Assembly: GCA_018679695.1 (NCBI GenBank)
Contig: JAHHKH010000172.1
Coordinates: 1 to 11,163, forward strand
Origin: Maribacter sp.
Lineage (GTDB): Bacteria > Bacteroidota > Bacteroidia > Flavobacteriales > Flavobacteriaceae
DNA length: 11,163 nt
Reading direction: 5' to 3'
The notes under the pieces: model-generated
What the model was told of the DNA's origin: nothing
Databases searched by the model: none
Seen by the model: the letters and a program-made list of their open reading frames with translations, nothing else
Made by a program: the position numbers and the translations under genes
Shown here: in pieces, positions 7,529-11,163 of the stretch
Layout of the letters: the number at the start of each line of letters is the position of its first letter
Position numbering within the stretch: the first letter of the stretch is position 1

Positions 7529-7536
7529 AATCTTTG
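7529..7536 (+). promoter_or_regulatory. Weak -7-like box AATCTTTG before the cytochrome peroxidase gene
   Basis: AATCTTTG lacks only the first T of TAnnTTTG and lies 26 bp before the GTG start at 7563, in the 47-bp gap. No -33 element is clear. It is offered as the best candidate in this gap. Confidence 0.22.
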
Positions 7537-7562
7537 AACTTTTAATACGGTATGATGTAAAA

Positions 7563-8762
7563 GTGAAGCAGCGAACCATTACATTGGGAAGTTATCTTTT
7601 GGGCATACTATTATTTGCGGCATTGTTTACTTGGTTTGCATGCTCGGATACTAAAAAGAGCAAAACATCAGTCAAAAAAAAGGAAGAAATTCCCACTACT
7701 TTTTCAGCATTGCCGCAAAGTGTATTGGATCCAAAAGACAATGTAAATTCCTTACCAAAACGCGAACTTGGCCGTTTACTGTTTTTTGATCCCATATTAT
7801 CCGGTAATAAGGATGTTGCCTGTGCAACATGTCACCATCCAAATACCGGTTATGCCGAATTCCTGGATATTTCCATGGGGGTTAACGCCAAAGGATTGGG
7901 TAGCAAACGAAAATTCAATACTCCAAACGATATTCCTTTTGTCGAACGGAACGCACAAACTGTTCTAAATACGGCCTTCAACGGAATAAATACATTCAAT
8001 GAATATAATCCGGAAAAGGCTCCAATGTTTTGGGATGATCGTGTAAAAAGCTTGGAATTGCAGGTATTGGAACCTATAAAAGCTTTTGAGGAAATGCGGG
8101 GACATGGTTTTGATGAGGCAGAAATTTTGGAGGAGGTAGTTCAACGGTTGAGTCAAATTCCCGAATATCGAAGATTATTCAAAGGAGCTTTTGGAGAAGA
8201 GGATATTTCAATCGAAAACCTGGGCAAGGCTATTGCTGCTTTCGAACGGAGCCTTGTGACCAATAATTCTCGATTTGACCAGTTCATGAGAGGCGACAAC
8301 GATGCCATACTGATATCTGAAAAAGAGGGTTTTGAGCTATTTAAAAAGGTAGGTTGTGTTAATTGTCATAATGGCCCTATGTTTTCAGATTACAAGATAC
8401 ATATACTTGGTGTGCCCCAGAATAAGAAGCTAAAAATGCCGGATGCTGGGGTGAAAGACAGTTTTGGGTTTAGAACGGCATCTTTGAGAAACTTGCGTTA
8501 TACTGCCCCCTATATGCATAATGGTAGTTTGACAACCTTAAGAAGGGTATTGGAGTTTTATGAGGATATCTCCAACGGGAAAAGTAGAAATCCGCTAGTT
8601 TCCAAAGAAAAGTTTGATCCTTTTGTTCGGGAACTTGAACTTAGTGTAAAGGAAATGTCACTTATTATTTCATTTTTAAATACTTTGAACGATGATGATT
8701 TCGATAGAACCGTTCCTGTTAAAGTACCGAGTGGTTTACCTGTTGGTGGAAATATTCATTGA
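7563..8762 (+). CDS. Di-heme cytochrome c peroxidase/MauG-family lipoprotein
   Basis: A 399-residue exported di-heme protein. The N-terminus has a hydrophobic segment (about 8-26) ending in FTWFAC; Cys27 followed by SDTKK suggests a lipoprotein, though Trp and Phe before Ala make a non-standard lipobox. Two c-type heme sites are present, CATCH (87-91) and CVNCH (265-269), spaced as in bacterial cytochrome c peroxidases. Other family marks are GRLLFFDPILSG (70-81), ERNAQTVLNTAFN (128-140), MFWDDRVKSLELQVLEPI (155-172) and FRTASLRNLRYTAPYMHNGS (303-322). The usual reaction is reduction of H2O2 to water with electrons from small cytochromes or cupredoxins; MauG-like protein oxidation is the alternative. 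The start is GTG: no in-frame ATG precedes the signal sequence, and MKQRTITLG is a sensible signal start. It sits between the 606-residue protein gene and the SulP gene, whose promoter overlaps its last codons. Confidence 0.9.
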   Translation: MKQRTITLGSYLLGILLFAALFTWFACSDTKKSKTSVKKKEEIPTTFSALPQSVLDPKDNVNSLPKRELGRLLFFDPILSGNKDVACATCHHPNTGYAEFLDISMGVNAKGLGSKRKFNTPNDIPFVERNAQTVLNTAFNGINTFNEYNPEKAPMFWDDRVKSLELQVLEPIKAFEEMRGHGFDEAEILEEVVQRLSQIPEYRRLFKGAFGEEDISIENLGKAIAAFERSLVTNNSRFDQFMRGDNDAILISEKEGFELFKKVGCVNCHNGPMFSDYKIHILGVPQNKKLKMPDAGVKDSFGFRTASLRNLRYTAPYMHNGSLTTLRRVLEFYEDISNGKSRNPLVSKEKFDPFVRELELSVKEMSLIISFLNTLNDDDFDRTVPVKVPSGLPVGGNIH

Positions 8763-8787
8763 AAACTACCCGATTTGCTTAAATTTG
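8759..8787 (+). promoter_or_regulatory. Full Bacteroidota promoter TTG-N18-TAAATTTG for the SulP gene
   Basis: TTG at 8759-8761, 18 bp, then TAAATTTG at 8780-8787 matches the Bacteroidota consensus TTG-N17-23-TAnnTTTG exactly. The -33 TTG overlaps the final His codon and the stop codon of the cytochrome peroxidase gene. The ATG of SulP is only 4 bp after the box, so transcription would start at or next to the start codon and the mRNA would be leaderless. Confidence 0.55.
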
Positions 8788-8791
8788 ACCA

Positions 8792-10519
8792 ATGCAAAGA
8801 TATTTCCCATTTCTAGGTTGGGTTTCCAAGTATAATAGAAGCTTTCTGTTCAAAGATATGGTTGCAGGCCTTACTGTGGGTGTTATTCTAATACCTCAGG
8901 GTATGGCTTATGCCATGATCGCAGGATTACCTCCCGTGTATGGTCTATACGCCTCGGTATTCCCGGTTTTGGTATATTTATTTTTAGGAACTTCCAGGCA
9001 GTTGGCAATAGGTCCTGTAGCCATGGATTCACTCTTGGTAGCTGCTGGCTTGGGAACGTTGGCGATAACGGGCATAGAGAATTATATTGCTTTGGCCATA
9101 TTTTTGGCTTTTTTGGTAGGGGTCATTCAAATACTTTTTGGGTTGTTACGAATGGGTTTTTTGGTGAATTTCTTATCCAGACCTGTAATTAGTGGTTTTA
9201 CTTCAGGTGCGGCAGTGATAATCATTTTTAGTCAATTGAAACATTTGTTGGGTGCCGATATTGAAAAAAGCAACATGTTCCATCAACTGGTAATCAATGC
9301 ATTCGACAAGCTCGCGGAGACTAACTTATATGATCTTTCCGTTGGAATTATAGGGATACTTGTGATAGTGTTTCTAAAAAAATGGAATAAAAAATTCCCT
9401 GCGGTTTTGTTGGTTGTTATTTTGGGGATTTTAGCCGTTTTTGTGTTTGACCTCGAAGAATACGGTGTAAAGATTGTTGGGGAAATACCAAAAGGATTAC
9501 CAGCTTTCCAAATTCCGAATTTCAATTTTCAAGATGCGATGGACTTATGGCCTATTGCTTTGACATTGGCTTTGGTAGGATATCTGGAAGCGATTTCAAT
9601 TGGTAAGGCCATTGAAGAAAGGAATAATGAGGAAACCGTTGACGCCAATCAAGAACTGGTTGCTTTAGGGACTTCCAATATGGTGGGTTCATTTTTTCAA
9701 GCATACCCTGTAACGGCAAGTTTTTCACGTTCGGCGGTTAGCAATGAAATAGGGGGTAAAACTAACTTTTTTGCCCTGATTAGTGTTGTCATGGTGGTAC
9801 TTACCCTTTTGTTTTTCACCCCTATGTTCTATTATTTACCAAATGCGGTATTGGCAAGTATAATAATGGTTTCTGTGTTCGGTCTAATAGATTTTAAATA
9901 TCCAATATCCCTATGGAAATTCAGAAAGGATGAATTCGTGGTTTTGATGCTTACTTTCCTGATTACCGTATTTATTGGTATTAAGGAAGGGGTGCTAATT
10001 GGTGTTTTAATCTCTTTATTATTAATGGTGTATCGTACTTCAAAGCCCCATTTTGCAATTTTAGGAAAAATACGAGGTTCGGAATATTATAAAAATGTGG
10101 AACGTTTTGGTGATGAGATAGAGAAAAGGGATGATTTGCTCATCCTACGTTTTGATTCCCAATTGTATTTTGGGAACAAAAGCTACTTTAAAACCCATTT
10201 AATGAAAGAGGTCAATGCAAAAGGGGATACTTTAAAAGGAGTTATATTGAATGCTGAGGCCATTAATTATATAGATTCAACAGCAGCCAATATGTTGGTT
10301 TCGGTTATCAATGAATTGCTCGAGCGTAACCTACAATTCTATATTGCCGGTGCTATTGGTCCCACTAGGGATATAATTTTTAGTAGTGGAATTATTGATG
10401 CATTAAGCAAGGAATTCCTATTTGTAAGGACCAAAGATGCAGTAGCATATTTTGATAATCCTGAAAATATATCCGATTTTCGTGAAAAAATTGCGCATCA
10501 AAGCAAGAACCATCGGTAA
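8792..10519 (+). CDS. SulP-family anion transporter with C-terminal STAS domain
   Basis: A 575-residue inner-membrane protein of the SulP/SLC26 family. The N-terminal signature is plain: LIPQGMAYAMIAGLPPVYGL (33-52), then LGTSRQLAIGPVAMDSLL (65-82). Multiple hydrophobic helices run from about 25 to 414. The conserved segment GYLEAISIGKAIEERNNEE (263-281), followed by DANQELVALGTSNMVGSFF (284-302) and YPVTASFSRSAVSNEIGGKT (305-324), is also typical. A cytosolic STAS domain (about 435-556) contains INYIDSTAANML (491-502), with Ser496 at the usual phosphorylatable position. Family members import sulfate, bicarbonate or dicarboxylates, and the substrate cannot be read from sequence. The next gene encodes a persulfide dioxygenase, which favours sulfate or a related sulfur anion. 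The stretch after it (10520-10585) is 66 bp and holds a hairpin and a possible promoter, so the two may or may not share a transcript. Confidence 0.93.
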   Translation: MQRYFPFLGWVSKYNRSFLFKDMVAGLTVGVILIPQGMAYAMIAGLPPVYGLYASVFPVLVYLFLGTSRQLAIGPVAMDSLLVAAGLGTLAITGIENYIALAIFLAFLVGVIQILFGLLRMGFLVNFLSRPVISGFTSGAAVIIIFSQLKHLLGADIEKSNMFHQLVINAFDKLAETNLYDLSVGIIGILVIVFLKKWNKKFPAVLLVVILGILAVFVFDLEEYGVKIVGEIPKGLPAFQIPNFNFQDAMDLWPIALTLALVGYLEAISIGKAIEERNNEETVDANQELVALGTSNMVGSFFQAYPVTASFSRSAVSNEIGGKTNFFALISVVMVVLTLLFFTPMFYYLPNAVLASIIMVSVFGLIDFKYPISLWKFRKDEFVVLMLTFLITVFIGIKEGVLIGVLISLLLMVYRTSKPHFAILGKIRGSEYYKNVERFGDEIEKRDDLLILRFDSQLYFGNKSYFKTHLMKEVNAKGDTLKGVILNAEAINYIDSTAANMLVSVINELLERNLQFYIAGAIGPTRDIIFSSGIIDALSKEFLFVRTKDAVAYFDNPENISDFREKIAHQSKNHR

Positions 10520-10523
10520 CTAT

Positions 10524-10551
10524 TGTTACTGATTTGTAATTACAGATAACA
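10524..10551. repeat. Imperfect hairpin between the SulP and persulfide dioxygenase genes
   Basis: TGTTACTG (10524-10531) pairs with CAGATAACA (10543-10551) over 8 bp with one bulged A and an 11-nt AT-rich loop. It lies just after the SulP stop codon and directly before the -7-like box TATCATTG. Without a following T-run it is not a good intrinsic terminator; its position would also suit an operator. Confidence 0.25.
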
Positions 10552-10559
10552 TATCATTG
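10552..10559 (+). promoter_or_regulatory. Possible -7 box TATCATTG for the persulfide dioxygenase gene
   Basis: TATCATTG differs from TAnnTTTG at one base and is 26 bp before the ATG at 10586. TTTG at 10533-10536 could be the -33 element, but the 15-bp spacing is shorter than usual. Confidence 0.25.
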
Positions 10560-10585
10560 TAGCAATTATATTGAAAGAGAAGAAA

Positions 10586-11163
10586 ATGAACATAGAACAG
10601 ATCTATACTGGATGTTTGGCCCAAGGGGCCTATTATATTGAAAGCAAGGGTGAAGTTGCTATAATTGACCCACTTCGGGAAGTTGAGCCCTATATTCAAA
10701 GGGCGAAGTCCGATAATGCGAAAATCAAGTATATTTTTGAAACGCATTTTCATGCCGATTTTGTGAGCGGGCATATTACCTTGTCCAAGGAAACCGGTGC
10801 CCCAATAATTTATGGCCCAACGGCCAATCCGTCCTTTAATGCGAGAATAGCTGAGGATAACCAGGAATTTAAGATTGGGGAATTGACTATGAAAGTATTA
10901 CATACTCCTGGCCATACGATGGAAAGTACTACCTACTTGTTGAAAGATAAAGATGGGCAGGACCATGCCATATTTACTGGGGACACCCTGTTTTTAGGTG
11001 ATGTAGGCCGACCTGATCTGGCTCAAAAAGCGGCTGATATGACACAGGAGGACTTAGCTGGGATATTGTTCGATAGCCTACGCACTAAAATAATGCCACT
11101 TGCCGATGAGTTAATTGTTTACCCTGCCCACGGTGCGGGATCTGCCTGTGGTAAGAATATGAT
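10586..11163 (+). CDS. ETHE1-like MBL-fold persulfide dioxygenase, 3' part missing
   Basis: The frame is open from ATG 10586 to the window edge (192 codons). It is a metallo-beta-lactamase fold enzyme: THFHADFVSGH (53-63), LHTPGHTMEST (105-115), FTGDTLFLGDVGRPDL (130-145) and VYPAHGAGSACGK (178-190). His54, His110 and Asp133 match the three iron ligands of ETHE1-type persulfide dioxygenases. The usual HxHxDH ends in Phe59 instead of His, so a second metal site is unlikely. The reaction would be oxidation of glutathione persulfide, or another low-molecular-weight persulfide, to sulfite in the cytosol. Related Bacteroidota proteins often continue into one or two rhodanese domains, giving about 450-470 residues; whether that holds here lies beyond the window. 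The neighbouring SulP transporter suggests a sulfur-oxidation or anion-handling unit. The alternative of a hydroxyacylglutathione hydrolase is less likely given the GRPDL and GAGSACGK motifs. Confidence 0.88.
   Translation, partial: MNIEQIYTGCLAQGAYYIESKGEVAIIDPLREVEPYIQRAKSDNAKIKYIFETHFHADFVSGHITLSKETGAPIIYGPTANPSFNARIAEDNQEFKIGELTMKVLHTPGHTMESTTYLLKDKDGQDHAIFTGDTLFLGDVGRPDLAQKAADMTQEDLAGILFDSLRTKIMPLADELIVYPAHGAGSACGKNM

Noticed and set aside
1..11163. Search for CRISPR arrays, tRNAs, insertion sequences, toxin-antitoxin pairs or defence genes
   Set aside because: No regularly spaced repeats, tRNA-like cloverleaf, transposase or known defence motif was seen; the genes are ordinary chromosomal families.

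Overview
The window looks like a chromosomal segment from a marine-type Flavobacteriaceae bacterium (Bacteroidota). The support is low GC content, several copies of the Bacteroidota -7 promoter box TAnnTTTG just ahead of genes, lipoprotein signals with Cys followed by acidic residues, and protein families whose sequences read as flavobacterial (NamZ/DUF1343, CotH-like lipoprotein, secreted DinB-like protein, MBL-type persulfide dioxygenase). I cannot name genus or species from this alone. I see no tRNA, rRNA, CRISPR array, insertion sequence or prophage gene. Coding density is high, and the longest gap between genes is about 170 bp.

Layout. At the left edge a NamZ-type peptidoglycan muramidase lipoprotein runs leftward off the window (1-647, minus). 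Everything else is on the plus strand: an FtsX/LolC-like ABC permease (651-1889, TTG start, only 3 bp from the divergent namZ start); a cystathionine beta-synthase-like PLP enzyme (1978-2958); a CotH-kinase-like lipoprotein (2990-4399); a two-gene unit of a secreted DinB-like protein and a GNAT acetyltransferase (4483-5525, 2 bp apart); a 606-residue protein of unknown function that I read as a possible flavin-type TIM barrel with a Cys-rich C-terminal half (5695-7515); a di-heme cytochrome c peroxidase/MauG-type lipoprotein (7563-8762, GTG start); a SulP anion transporter with STAS domain (8792-10519); and the first 192 codons of an ETHE1-like persulfide dioxygenase (10586 to the right edge).

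How they fit together. Three genes handle or could handle sulfur: the CBS-like enzyme (cysteine/homocysteine/sulfide), SulP (sulfate or a related anion) and the persulfide dioxygenase (persulfide to sulfite). The last two are adjacent and form a plausible sulfide-oxidation and anion-transport unit. Four proteins carry export signals (NamZ, CotH-like, DinB-like, cytochrome peroxidase), so much of the window serves the cell envelope. Most genes appear to have their own promoter-like box; only the DinB/GNAT pair is clearly a tight operon. The largely uncharacterised piece is the 606-residue protein. I found no obvious defence system or other multi-gene novel system.
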